Under the pieces are notes generated by a model. The model made no database searches, was not told the origin of the DNA, and saw only the letters and a list, made by a program, of their open reading frames with translations. 64,000 nucleotides of DNA from Pseudoalteromonas flavipulchra NCIMB 2033 = ATCC BAA-314 (lineage in GTDB: Bacteria > Pseudomonadota > Gammaproteobacteria > Enterobacterales > Alteromonadaceae), in assembly GCA_000814665.1 (NCBI GenBank), contig JWIH01000010.1, forward strand, positions 186,001 through 250,000, written 5' to 3'. Below, one piece after another: positions 25,399 through 33,656 of the stretch. How positions within the stretch are numbered: position 1 is the first letter of the stretch; every line of letters begins with the position of its first letter. Both the position numbers and the translations under genes were made by a program.

Positions 25399-27603
25399 TT
25401 ATTGCTGGCTAAAAGTGAGAGTCAGCTCAGTCGTCTTCGCTACTTTTACTTTGATAAATTCCAGGCCATGGATTTGTGCGCTTTGCCACTGACCGTTTTG
25501 AAGCAGCACAGGGCGTTGCCACGAGATCATCGCAATATCATCTAAAAATAAGGCACTTTCACCACTACTTGGTGGCGCCATGGAGAGGCCAAACTGGACG
25601 CCACGAGCAGGCAATCCTTCATCGCCAAGCACAACGGAATCGTCAGGTAAGGTAATGTCTTGTCTAAACGTTTGCCACTCATAACTACCCGCAGGCTTTA
25701 ATTGGGGCGTTGACTCAGAAAAGATAAGGCTATCTTCTGATGTTAAGATACGAATATCAGCCTTAAACTCACCAGCGTTCTCTCCTTTGGCATAACCAAA
25801 GAGCGAGAGCTCATGGTAAGCCTGTGCCGTGCTCGGCGCTGGCGTAATAGGCATGGTACGAATTGTGTGTTTGAACGGCACACGCGTTGGTGTTTCGTTA
25901 AATTGCGTTCGTTGTAGACAAAGTCCTTGTACGCCACGATATTTGCCGACTAAACATGGCGCGATATCGTCGGCCTCAATTAACCAACGAGAGACTTCCC
26001 CTTTTTCGTTATCGCTGTCCCAGTCTTCAAAATCCCCAAAGAACAATAAGTCTCGACCAAGCACAATCTCTGCTTGAGCATCACTAGCTGTGAGTTTGCT
26101 AAGGAACTCAGCACTGCTTGAATATTGGCGTAAATCGACAATATGCTCACCGGCTTCTAAGGTAATAACTTGTTGCTCGGTTGCTTTTGCTTGAACCGGT
26201 TTATCAAAGGTGACTTCTGCAAATCCCGGGCGCAATGAGATACCAACTTCGGGTGAAGAAAATTCAGCGATACGTTTTAGTAGGGCATTGGCAAGATCGC
26301 CACTTACAAACTTAGGAACATAGTCTTCTAGATAAACGGGATAGGCTTTTAGTGCACTGATTTTAGGTGTGCCTGCAGTTTCTAACTCTACCACAGCTAT
26401 CAGTCCCAAAAAGGTTTCAAGACGATTTTGCTCAAACACAAAGTTGCCTAGTCCAAGTATGCTTGGTACGCCATTGTATAAGCCAAACCCTTGCGCAACG
26501 TGAGGATGATGCGCAATCATCAAGTTAGCGCCATTTTTGGAAAGTAAATCAAAGCGGTTTGAAATATACGCCGTTGGTGCGTATGAATACTCATCACCGC
26601 CGTGAAGCTGAGCCACAACAAAGTGGCCGTTGTTACTGGCTTGCATCACCGTTTCTTTCATGCCATTGGTATCTGTTAGATCGGCAGCTCCCCCTTTAGC
26701 ATCCGATGCCACATAAGTGACGGTATGTTGATCGCCTGTAATGGAAGTCGCAGACACAAAGTCTATGGTTGCTTCACCAAGGCTTAGGCTATAGGGCTTA
26801 AATGCCTCTGCCGCGCTTGTGCCCGCGCCACTGTGTTTAAGTCCCGCTTGCTCGACGTACTTCAAGGTGTCGTTCAGTCCAGATGCTTGATAGTCATAAA
26901 CGTGGTTATTGCCAAGTGCGACATAGTCAATACCCAAATCATTGAGGGCAATTAATGACTCTGGCAGACTAAAAAATGCAAACTCTTTACTTGGATGGAC
27001 CGTGGTTGGGTTTTTTAGGATTGGAGACTCCAAGTTAACCGAAGCAAAATCGATATGTTTAAATAAAGGATGCATAAACTGCACCAGCGCTTGGGCATCA
27101 GGTCCTGCGCTTTGGGGCTGGATAAGTCCGTCAGGGGTGCTGGGCAATGAATTCCCCATGGTAATGAGGTCAGGGTTGAAATAACGACGCCCAAACATGG
27201 TATCACCCGCGAAAAGTAAGGTTTTTAGCGTGCTCGACTTAGCTTTTAGTTCAAGCGTGAGCTGCTGTTCATTGTTATTTTGATTCGCAAAGGTAAAAAC
27301 CAAGGGTAAATAATCGGGGTGAGATATTTCTGCAACATAAGCGCCGTATGCTAGAGCCGACAGGTCAAATACACCATCGCTACTTGAGGTAAATGACAGA
27401 TCATTTATCGTGAGGCTGGCATTGGCGATGGGCATCGCTTTTGTGTTTTGCAGCAACACGCTTAAGTTGGGCGTCTCGTTATCCCTATCTTGTTGGCTTT
27501 TATCTTCATCCTTATCTATTTGTGAAGGACCTGTTTCATTTGGGTCCTCTACTGAGCAGGCCGTGAGCGCAAATAGTAATACTAAATTTAAGATTTTTTT
27601 CAT
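25399..27603 (-). CDS. capA: CapA-family lipoprotein (poly-gamma-glutamate capsule protein)
   Basis: 734 residues. A lipoprotein signal with lipobox LTAC, Cys16, is followed by an acidic linker and a small beta-sandwich like carboxypeptidase regulatory domains (about 46-120). The CapA metallophosphatase-like domain starts at TLLFAGDTMFGRR (about 128-140) and includes FASVNLESPIL, DYVALGNNHVYDY, AQLHGGDEY, MIAHHPHVAQG and LGLGNFVFEQ (to about 390), the full set of conserved blocks. A C-terminal region (about 510-700, DLLFFGDFEDWDS ... LFLDDIAM) looks like a carbohydrate-binding beta-sandwich. CapA/PgsA is required for polyglutamate assembly or anchoring in Bacillus (known). It is the first gene of the seven-gene operon, behind a probable sigma-70 promoter. 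Confidence 0.9.
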   Translation of the reverse strand: MKKILNLVLLFALTACSVEDPNETGPSQIDKDEDKSQQDRDNETPNLSVLLQNTKAMPIANASLTINDLSFTSSSDGVFDLSALAYGAYVAEISHPDYLPLVFTFANQNNNEQQLTLELKAKSSTLKTLLFAGDTMFGRRYFNPDLITMGNSLPSTPDGLIQPQSAGPDAQALVQFMHPLFKHIDFASVNLESPILKNPTTVHPSKEFAFFSLPESLIALNDLGIDYVALGNNHVYDYQASGLNDTLKYVEQAGLKHSGAGTSAAEAFKPYSLSLGEATIDFVSATSITGDQHTVTYVASDAKGGAADLTDTNGMKETVMQASNNGHFVVAQLHGGDEYSYAPTAYISNRFDLLSKNGANLMIAHHPHVAQGFGLYNGVPSILGLGNFVFEQNRLETFLGLIAVVELETAGTPKISALKAYPVYLEDYVPKFVSGDLANALLKRIAEFSSPEVGISLRPGFAEVTFDKPVQAKATEQQVITLEAGEHIVDLRQYSSSAEFLSKLTASDAQAEIVLGRDLLFFGDFEDWDSDNEKGEVSRWLIEADDIAPCLVGKYRGVQGLCLQRTQFNETPTRVPFKHTIRTMPITPAPSTAQAYHELSLFGYAKGENAGEFKADIRILTSEDSLIFSESTPQLKPAGSYEWQTFRQDITLPDDSVVLGDEGLPARGVQFGLSMAPPSSGESALFLDDIAMISWQRPVLLQNGQWQSAQIHGLEFIKVKVAKTTELTLTFSQQ

Positions 27604-27650
27604 TGTGGCCAGCCTGCTTTCAAAAAAGATACATTATCCAATTCTTTAGT

Positions 27651-27680
27651 ATTATATCTGTAACTCTTTATGCGTTGCAA
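27651..27680 (-). promoter_or_regulatory. Predicted sigma-70 promoter of the capA-pgsC-pgsB operon
   Basis: On the minus strand TTGCAA (27680-27675) and TATAAT (27656-27651) are separated by 18 bp, placing the transcript start about 40 bases before the capA ATG. It is the only clear promoter match upstream of the operon. Confidence 0.55.
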
Positions 27681-27690
27681 TCCTTTGAAA

Positions 27691-27707
27691 TGGAATGTAA
27701 GTTTCCA
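27691..27707. promoter_or_regulatory. Palindrome TGGAA-N7-TTCCA upstream of the capA promoter
   Basis: The dyad lies 10 bp beyond the -35 element of the capA promoter and between the divergent tyrR and capA genes. It is a candidate regulator site; it does not fit the TyrR box TGTAAA-N6-TTTACA well. Confidence 0.3.
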
Positions 27708-27893
27708 AATCAAAAACTTAACAAGCGCTGAAAAATGTCTTAAAAAACAACTTTTTTCAGTTCTTCATTAGTATAGGACAAGAATTTGCGAGGATAGCTA
27801 AAATTCTGTTCAATATTCTTTACGTTTTTCTAGTCGGCCAGCTATTCTTAGAGTATGATCTCGTCAATTGTGAAAACCCGCTTTGAGGAACAA

Positions 27894-29450
27894 ATGCGTC
27901 TAGAGATACATTGCGCTGACCGTATTGGTATTGCCCAAGAAATTCTCAATATCTTGGTGAGTTACCGTGTCGATTTGAAAGGTATAGAAGTCGATTCAGT
28001 AAATTGTCGAATGTACGTGAGCTTTCCACCCATCGAATTTGAACAGTTTCAGAAGATTATGCCTGAGATCCGCTTAATCGATGGCGTTGAAGATGTTCGT
28101 ACTACAGCGTTTTTACCGTCAGAACGTGAACATAATGAGCTGAATACTTTGCTCAGTGCGTTGCCTGATGGTGTAATTTCTATCGACGCTAAAGGCTGGG
28201 TACGTCATTGCAATGACGCAGCTTGTCGCGACCTTAACATGGTTGAAAAGGAAGTGATCGGTGCCAACATTAACAACCTTTTGAAAGGGTTTAACTTTAC
28301 CCGTTGGTTAGAAGGTAAAGAGGTGTTAGGTCAGACAACCCGTGTCGAAGTGGGCGGGGAAGATTTTATTGCTGATATTTTGCCAATTTCGGTGCCCCAA
28401 GGGATCGAAGGCGATGTATTAGCCGGTGCGGTGATTAACATTAAATCGCAGTCGCGATTAGGGCAGCAAGTCAGTGCGTTTCGTCGTTATGGTCAAGAAA
28501 GTTTTGCGACGATCCATAACCACAGCACTGCTATGCGTAGAGTCGTGCGTGAAGCCAGAAAAATGGCACAGCTAGAAGCGCCAATTCTAATCACAGGTGA
28601 AACTGGTACGGGTAAAGAGCTATTGGCTAGAGCATGTCATTATGCGTCTAACCGTTCGTTAAAGCCATTTATTGCGCTTTCTTGCGCTTCGCTGCCAGAT
28701 GATGTTGCCGAATCTGAGCTGTTTGGTTATGCAGGCTATGAAGAAAATGCAGCGCCAAAACGTGGTGTATTAGAACAGGCTGATGGTGGCACGGTATTCC
28801 TTGACGAAGTGGGTGAAATGTCAACCCAGTTACAGACTAAGTTACTGCGTTTTTTACAAGACGGTACATTCCGTAAAGTCGGTGACGAGAATGAAGTTAA
28901 GGTTAATGTTCGCATCATAGCTGCAACGCAAAAAGATTTGCCAGCAATGGTGCAAGAGGGCGTATTTAGAGAAGACCTCTACTATCGCATTAACGTGCTA
29001 ACACTTGAAATTTCTCCGCTGAGAGATAGAAAAGCAGATATCGGGCCTTTGGCTGAGCATTTTGTACAAAAATATGCCCAGCAAAATGGTCATCCAGCGC
29101 CAACACTTGCTAGAGAATGTATTGAGTTTTTAGAGAATTACCCTTGGCCTGGTAATGTGAGGCAGCTAGAAAACGCCATTTATCGTGCGGTCTCGTTGCT
29201 TGATGATAAAGAACTTCGTACTGAGCATCTAAACTTACCGACCTTTACCCATGACTTAGGTTATTTAGAGTCTGATTTTGAAGGGACGTTAGACCAAGCG
29301 GTGAAGCGATTTGAAGCAACCTTGTTGCGCAAGCTTTACCCCGCTTATCCGAGCTCAAGGCAACTGGCTAAACGTTTGGGATTAAGCCACACAGCCGTTG
29401 CCAACAAGCTGCGTGAGTATGGGATAAATAGAAAAACAGTCAAAGTATGA
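27894..29450 (+). CDS. tyrR: Transcriptional regulator TyrR
   Basis: 518 residues from the chosen ATG, which has GAGGA just upstream and starts MRLEIHCADRIG like E. coli TyrR; the longer frame from 27855 would add 13 unsupported residues. Domains: ACT (1-70), PAS (about 78-185), AAA+ with Walker A GETGTGKE and Walker B VFLDEVGEM, and a C-terminal helix-turn-helix (QLAKRLGLSHTAVANKL). The GAFTGA loop needed to contact sigma-54 is absent (ELFGYAGYEENA instead), as in other TyrR proteins, so it acts with sigma-70. It controls aromatic amino acid genes in response to Tyr, Phe and Trp. Divergent from the polymer operon; a strong terminator follows. Confidence 0.95.
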   Translation: MRLEIHCADRIGIAQEILNILVSYRVDLKGIEVDSVNCRMYVSFPPIEFEQFQKIMPEIRLIDGVEDVRTTAFLPSEREHNELNTLLSALPDGVISIDAKGWVRHCNDAACRDLNMVEKEVIGANINNLLKGFNFTRWLEGKEVLGQTTRVEVGGEDFIADILPISVPQGIEGDVLAGAVINIKSQSRLGQQVSAFRRYGQESFATIHNHSTAMRRVVREARKMAQLEAPILITGETGTGKELLARACHYASNRSLKPFIALSCASLPDDVAESELFGYAGYEENAAPKRGVLEQADGGTVFLDEVGEMSTQLQTKLLRFLQDGTFRKVGDENEVKVNVRIIAATQKDLPAMVQEGVFREDLYYRINVLTLEISPLRDRKADIGPLAEHFVQKYAQQNGHPAPTLARECIEFLENYPWPGNVRQLENAIYRAVSLLDDKELRTEHLNLPTFTHDLGYLESDFEGTLDQAVKRFEATLLRKLYPAYPSSRQLAKRLGLSHTAVANKLREYGINRKTVKV

Positions 29451-29453
29451 TCG

Positions 29454-29476
29454 AAAGGCCACGCAATGTGGCCTTT
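29454..29476. terminator. Bidirectional terminator between tyrR and the convergent gene
   Basis: Perfect 9-bp stem AAAGGCCAC (29454-29462) / GTGGCCTTT (29468-29476) with a 5-nt loop, four bases after the tyrR stop; T and A runs flank it for both directions. It overlaps the stop codon of the minus-strand gene by two bases. Confidence 0.7.
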
Positions 29477-29966
29477 ATGATTTAGTTCCCATGTCTTTTG
29501 TCACGCCATCTACCTTAATATTCTTAATGCCATCTTCTTCAAAAGAGAGTGTGATACTCACGTTATCTCGCGCAAAGAAGTAATCTATCCCATTTACCGT
29601 CAAGACGTAATTACCCTTTACAGAGTCGCTAAACTCTTTTTTCACAAGAGAGATGTGATGATCTGCAATTTGCCACTTAAATTCAGAAATAAAACCTTGA
29701 TTGAATTCTTGGATCCACACGCGGGTATCGTCTTTACTCAGTGTAATGGCAACTGAGTAAGACTCTGGTAGTTCAGACATGTCATAATGATTTGCACCGA
29801 TGCGAAACTGTTCAGTCTGTTTGTTCCAAGCAAAACCAAACTCAAACGCTTTCTCTACACCGGTTGGATAGGTTAGCGCGCCTTCTCCTTTAAAGTCGAA
29901 GTCTGCATAGCACATACTGGAAAAGACAAATAAGGTGGAACAGGTAACAAGGGATAATTTTTTCAT
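29475..29966 (-). CDS. Exported hypothetical protein (163 aa)
   Basis: The start at 29966 gives a signal peptide MKKLSLVTCSTLFVFSSMCYA; the longer frame to 30062 adds 32 residues that would precede this signal and is less likely. The mature part (about 140 residues) is beta-rich and begins DFDFKGEGALTYPTG, with many alternating polar and hydrophobic stretches and no cysteine. No family recognised. It is a single gene, convergent with tyrR, and could be a small periplasmic or secreted beta-sandwich protein. Confidence 0.65.
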   Translation of the reverse strand: MKKLSLVTCSTLFVFSSMCYADFDFKGEGALTYPTGVEKAFEFGFAWNKQTEQFRIGANHYDMSELPESYSVAITLSKDDTRVWIQEFNQGFISEFKWQIADHHISLVKKEFSDSVKGNYVLTVNGIDYFFARDNVSITLSFEEDGIKNIKVDGVTKDMGTKS

Positions 29967-30241
29967 TGACTTCACTTCAGCTATTTTACTTAATTTGAGG
30001 TTCGCGTATGTAGTAACCGAACTCATTGTTTTTAAGCTCATTTTATGGTCATTTCTGGTCATGCTAGAAAGGCGTTCATTTTTTGAAGCTCAGGTTATTA
30101 ATCTAGTTTACTGACAGCATTACCGCAACCAAGGGTCAAAGTAATGTATCAGTTATAGACGCAAGCGTAGCAAAATAATCACTTTAGAATATGAATTGCT
30201 ATGCTAGAATCGGAAAATTATTAACTGGTAAGACCATTGTT

Positions 30242-30775
30242 ATGAACTTATATTTTCGTTTACTGCTGCTGTTTTGGAGAATAAGACAGAATAAACAAAC
30301 GGCAGATTCCATTTTATCTCCGATAGATATCGAGTACCGCGCCCTGCCAAGCGATTGCGATATCAATATGCACTTGACCAATTCACGATACCTGGCATTT
30401 ATGGATTTGGCGCGTACTTGGATGACAGAGCGAGTTGGGTTATTTGCAGCTGTGATGAAACGCCGCTGGTTCCCAATTGTTAACGCAACAGCGATTACTT
30501 ATATCCGCGATATCAAGCCGCTGCAAAAATTTACCATTACCACTAAGGTGGTGGGATGGGATCATAAATACTTTTACATTGAACAGCGCTTTCATTCTAA
30601 ACGTGGACTGCATGCAATTGCTTATGTGCGTGGGGTATTCAAGCGTAAGGGTGGGGTGGTTGCGGTCGAAGAAATGCTCGAAGTAGCTGGGTTTAACGGT
30701 GAAGCACCTATTTTATCTCCTGAGATTATGCATTGGAAAGCCATGTTAGAGACAAAGAAAAACAGTAATCTATAA
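30242..30775 (+). CDS. Hotdog-fold acyl-CoA thioesterase-like protein (THEM6-like)
   Basis: 177 residues from ATG 30242 (MNLYFRLLLLFWRIR); the frame extends to 30191 but neither start has a strong ribosome site. A hydrophobic N-terminal helix precedes a single hotdog domain: PSDCDINMHLTNSRYLAFMDLARTWM contains the D-x-N-x-H-x-xN-x-x-Y pattern of 4-hydroxybenzoyl-CoA thioesterase-like enzymes, with the helix that follows. It then has beta strands FTITTKVVGWD and YFYIEQRF. Probably hydrolyses acyl-CoA thioesters; substrate unknown. Single gene. Confidence 0.75.
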   Translation: MNLYFRLLLLFWRIRQNKQTADSILSPIDIEYRALPSDCDINMHLTNSRYLAFMDLARTWMTERVGLFAAVMKRRWFPIVNATAITYIRDIKPLQKFTITTKVVGWDHKYFYIEQRFHSKRGLHAIAYVRGVFKRKGGVVAVEEMLEVAGFNGEAPILSPEIMHWKAMLETKKNSNL

Positions 30776-30781
30776 ACTATA

Positions 30782-30801
30782 AAGGCCACATCAGTGGCCT
30801 T
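30782..30801. terminator. Hairpin between thioesterase and ompW
   Basis: AAGGCCAC (30782-30789) / GTGGCCTT (30794-30801), 4-nt loop, between convergent genes. The stem resembles that at 29454-29476. T-run weak in both directions. Confidence 0.5.
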
Positions 30802-30849
30802 GGGGATTGAGAAAGTAACAGTAAATCTGTGATTTAAACCATTTAGGTA

Positions 30850-31500
30850 TTAGAACTTATATTTCACACCGAACATGGCCACAACAGGGTCTAGCTCAAC
30901 GTCAGATGTCAGTGCCTTTACACCGTTAGCGTAAACTGTTGCATCGGTATTGATGTCAATTTTAGAGATCATGCCGTGCAGGCCCCATTTTTCATTTAAG
31001 TCGTAATTAAAGCCGATTTGTAATGCAATACCAAAAGAGCTATCTAAATCAACTTCTACGTCGTTAGTCTTTAGTGTTGCTTTTAGTGCAGCACTCGGCT
31101 CTTCATCGAAGAATACTGTGTAATTTAGACCCGCGCCGATAAATGGACGGAACTTAGCGCTTGCATCAAAGAAGTGATACTGTGCAAGTAATGTTGGTGG
31201 CAAGTGTTTAATGTCTGCGATTTCAGCTCCTGCTAAGCCACCAGCACCGTCAACTGTGTGAGAAAATGGTGTTGCCGCAACCAGTTCAAATACGATGTTA
31301 TCGCTGTAGTGGTAGTCAAGCGTGATGCCTAGCTGAGTATTTGAGTCAGCAACTAGACCAAGAGAGTTATCTTGATCAATTGCAGAAGCCGAATTGTCAG
31401 GGTTTACGTTAATAGCACCAACATTAACACTGAAATTTGCGTGTGCGAAGGGAGCAGCAACTAGCAGAGTAGATAAAAGTGCAGCGCTTAAAGTTTTCAT
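30850..31500 (-). CDS. ompW: OmpW-family outer membrane protein
   Basis: 216 residues with a signal peptide ending at FAHA. The mature sequence is an eight-strand beta-barrel with OmpW landmarks: FSVNVGAINVNPD at the start, a long first extracellular loop, LGITLDYHYSDNIVFELVAATPFSH, LPPTLLAQYHF and FRPFIGAGLNYTVFFDE, ending in the outer-membrane signature VKYKF with terminal Phe. OmpW forms a narrow hydrophobic channel and often responds to stress, salt or iron (family knowledge). Single gene, divergent from dapE. Confidence 0.92.
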   Translation of the reverse strand: MKTLSAALLSTLLVAAPFAHANFSVNVGAINVNPDNSASAIDQDNSLGLVADSNTQLGITLDYHYSDNIVFELVAATPFSHTVDGAGGLAGAEIADIKHLPPTLLAQYHFFDASAKFRPFIGAGLNYTVFFDEEPSAALKATLKTNDVEVDLDSSFGIALQIGFNYDLNEKWGLHGMISKIDINTDATVYANGVKALTSDVELDPVVAMFGVKYKF

Positions 31501-31759
31501 TTTCTTCTCCTAACCCTATGTGAGGACATTTTTAAACTGTGAAACAGTGTGTGTTTTCAATGAAGTCATCTTAAAAGGGTTCAAAAAATGAAAAACTGTT
31601 CTAGATCAATTTTTAAATTGTAAGATTTCAGAAATTTTTGAAAGTTTGATTTAGATTAAGTTTTCTCGATGTCATTAATTTGCATTAAAACTGCAATGCT
31701 GTGGTCAAAGTTTCATCTTTAAATAATTGCTAGATTTCACCTACAAATCATTCTTAGTT

Positions 31760-32941
31760 ATGTCACTAGCAACACAGTATCAAAACCTCAGTACTTCCTA
31801 CGCCACAGAGATCTTAACGCGTTTGATCCAAGCGCCTTCGGTTACGCCTTGTGATGCAGGCACTATTGCGTTTATGGCAGAGCAACTCGCTGCGCTGGGC
31901 TTTACTATTGAGCAGTTTGAGGTGCAGGGAGTAAAAAACTTGATTGCAAGTTATCGTTTCTCTCAAGGACCAACTTTTGCTTTTTCTGGTCATGTGGATG
32001 TCGTGCCTGCAAATAATAAAGGCTGGATTGTGCCACCATTTAGTGCGCAGATTATTGATGGTGTGATGTATGGACGCGGTGCTGCAGATATGAAAGGTGG
32101 CGTTGCGGCAATGCTTGCTGCAACCAAAACATTACTACAGCATCCTGAAAAATTACGAGGAAGCTTTTACTGGTTGCTCACTTCTGACGAGGAAGGTGAA
32201 GCGGAGTTTGGTTCCAAATTGATTGCAGAGCGATTAGCTGAAAATGGCATTGAGCTAGATGCTTGTTTGGTTGGTGAACCGACTTCACACCAAGTGGTGG
32301 GAGATACGGTTAAAAATGGTCGTCGTGGGGCGATTTCTGGGCGTATTCAAGTTAAAGGAAGAGCGGGGCATGTGGCTTATCCAGAACAAACGATTAATGC
32401 TGCTCACATCGCAGGCCAGTTGGTTAGCCAGCTCGCGCTTTTACCTTGGTGGAAAGACGAAGCTGGATCGCAAACCACGCTGCAAGTCACCGGGATCGCA
32501 GTACCAAATATCGTGGATAATTTAGTGCCAGCAGAGTGTGAAATCACATTTAATATTCGTTACAGCCATGCCTATAAGAGCCAAGAAGTTGTGCACTATA
32601 TTCAAGAGTCGCTGGCTAAATCCGGTGCTATGTTAGCGATCAGTTGGGAGCGGCCTTGTGAGTCGTTTTATACCGGCGCGAAGCAAGAAAACTGTTTCTT
32701 AACGCTGGTAGAACAAGCAATCCAGGAAACAACGGGGCAATATCCGAGTTTAAGTACTGCAGGCGGCACCTCCGATGGTCGCTTCTTTGCGACCGGAAAA
32801 ACGCAAGTGATCGAATGCGGGGTAAAGAATGATTCAATTCATCAAGTGAATGAACATCTATCCCTCAGCGATCTACATGCCATAGAAAGAATATACTTAT
32901 CTGTTTTAAATAGGTTTTTTAAAAAAGTTGAAAATTTTTAA
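31760..32941 (+). CDS. dapE: Succinyl-diaminopimelate desuccinylase
   Basis: 393 residues from ATG 31760 (MSLATQYQNLS); the longer frame would begin with TTG at 31727 and lacks family support. An M20 di-zinc amidohydrolase of lysine and peptidoglycan (meso-DAP) synthesis. Zinc site motifs are present: FSGHVDVVP (His ligand), GRGAADMKGG (bridging Asp) and TSDEEGEAEFG (catalytic Glu and ligand); the lid domain (about 190-310) has GRRGAISGRIQVKGRAGHVAYP; the C-terminal AGGTSDGRF and a His near SIHQVNE complete the set. Length near the usual 375-380. No dapD or dapC neighbours. Confidence 0.95.
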   Translation: MSLATQYQNLSTSYATEILTRLIQAPSVTPCDAGTIAFMAEQLAALGFTIEQFEVQGVKNLIASYRFSQGPTFAFSGHVDVVPANNKGWIVPPFSAQIIDGVMYGRGAADMKGGVAAMLAATKTLLQHPEKLRGSFYWLLTSDEEGEAEFGSKLIAERLAENGIELDACLVGEPTSHQVVGDTVKNGRRGAISGRIQVKGRAGHVAYPEQTINAAHIAGQLVSQLALLPWWKDEAGSQTTLQVTGIAVPNIVDNLVPAECEITFNIRYSHAYKSQEVVHYIQESLAKSGAMLAISWERPCESFYTGAKQENCFLTLVEQAIQETTGQYPSLSTAGGTSDGRFFATGKTQVIECGVKNDSIHQVNEHLSLSDLHAIERIYLSVLNRFFKKVENF

Positions 32942-32950
32942 AAGAATTTT

Positions 32951-32978
32951 CTTGAAAATAAATTTGCTGACCATAAAT
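32951..32978 (+). promoter_or_regulatory. Sigma-32-like heat-shock promoter of ibpA
   Basis: CTTGAAA (32951-32957) followed after 11 bp by GACCATAA, which keeps the CCAT core of the CCCCATNT heat-shock -10 element. The transcript would start near 32984, giving a leader of about 110 nt. Confidence 0.5.
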
Positions 32979-32982
32979 AGCT

Positions 32983-33010
32983 TTATGAGGACGCCGACAG
33001 GGCCTCATAA
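32983..33010 (+). other. Hairpin downstream of dapE / at the ibpA transcript start
   Basis: TTATGAGG (32983-32990) pairs with CCTCATAA (33003-33010), 12-nt loop. No T-run follows, so it is either a weak dapE terminator or a 5' stabilising hairpin of the ibpA mRNA. Confidence 0.4.
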
Positions 33011-33070
33011 ATTAAATAACCATTTGTTTTAAAAGTGCTTATTGGTTCTTTTTGAAGAGTGAGCACCTAT

Positions 33071-33090
33071 GTATAGCTTTAAGAGGATAC
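33071..33090 (+). promoter_or_regulatory. Possible RNA thermometer hairpin masking the ibpA ribosome binding site
   Basis: GTAT (33071-33074) pairs with ATAC (33087-33090) and CTT (33077-33079) with AGG (33084-33086, one G-U pair) across a two-base bulge, with a TAAG loop. The AGAGGA Shine-Dalgarno sequence (33082-33087) is therefore mostly paired. The weak stem would melt with heat, as in ROSE-type thermometers of other small heat-shock genes. Confidence 0.4.
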
Positions 33091-33096
33091 AAAATT

Positions 33097-33543
33097 ATGC
33101 GTACAGTAGATTTATCACCATTATATCGTTCATTTATCGGCTTTGATCATTTAGCTTCTATGATGGATGCTGCTGCAAGAACAGATAAACAACCTAGCTA
33201 TCCACCATACAACATCGAAGCGCTAGGTAAAGACAAGTACCAAATTACCATGGCTGTTGCAGGGTTTACCGAGCAAGAGCTAACACTGGAATCAGAGAAC
33301 AATACGTTGACCGTAAAGGGGCAAAAGCAAGCGACTGAAGAAGCCAACGAGCGTAAATTTATTCATCAAGGGATCGCCGAGCGTGGATTCGAGCGCAAAT
33401 TCCAACTTGGTGATCACGTCAAAGTATTAGGCGCAGACTTAGCGCACGGCTTACTGGTTATTGACCTCGAGCGCGAGATCCCAGAAGCACTGAAGCCAAG
33501 AAAAATAGAAATTGGCTCGGGCAACTTGCTTGAAAGCAAGTAA
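33097..33543 (+). CDS. ibpA: Small heat-shock protein IbpA/Hsp20
   Basis: 148 residues from ATG 33097, which has AGAGGA upstream and starts MRTVDLSPLYRSFIGFD, almost the same as E. coli IbpA; the longer frame from 33052 is rejected. An alpha-crystallin domain covers about 35-125 (PPYNIEALGKDKYQITMAVAGF, then GIAERGFERKFQL and the GLLVIDLERE strand), and the C-terminal tail has the I-x-I type motif (RKIEIG). It holds unfolded proteins for refolding by DnaK/ClpB. It has its own sigma-32-like promoter and a strong terminator. Confidence 0.95.
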   Translation: MRTVDLSPLYRSFIGFDHLASMMDAAARTDKQPSYPPYNIEALGKDKYQITMAVAGFTEQELTLESENNTLTVKGQKQATEEANERKFIHQGIAERGFERKFQLGDHVKVLGADLAHGLLVIDLEREIPEALKPRKIEIGSGNLLESK

Positions 33544-33572
33544 TATCAATCTAATTTATTGATTTCCAACTC

Positions 33573-33596
33573 GCCGCCGTCAGGCGGCTTTTTTTT
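33573..33596 (+). terminator. Rho-independent terminator of ibpA
   Basis: GCCGCC (33573-33578) / GGCGGC (33583-33588), GTCA loop, followed by eight T bases. 30 bp after the stop codon. Confidence 0.9.
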
Positions 33597-33656
33597 GCCT
33601 AAATACAAAGCATTTGTTATTAGTAAAGTTATGCCTCACTTGTTATCCCCCAGAAA

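Noticed and set aside
27691..27707. TyrR box between tyrR and capA
   Set aside because: The dyad TGGAA-N7-TTCCA does not match the TGTAAA-N6-TTTACA consensus; kept only as an unassigned palindrome.
27894..29450. TyrR gene as a sigma-54 activator
   Set aside because: The AAA+ domain lacks the GAFTGA loop and the protein aligns with TyrR throughout.
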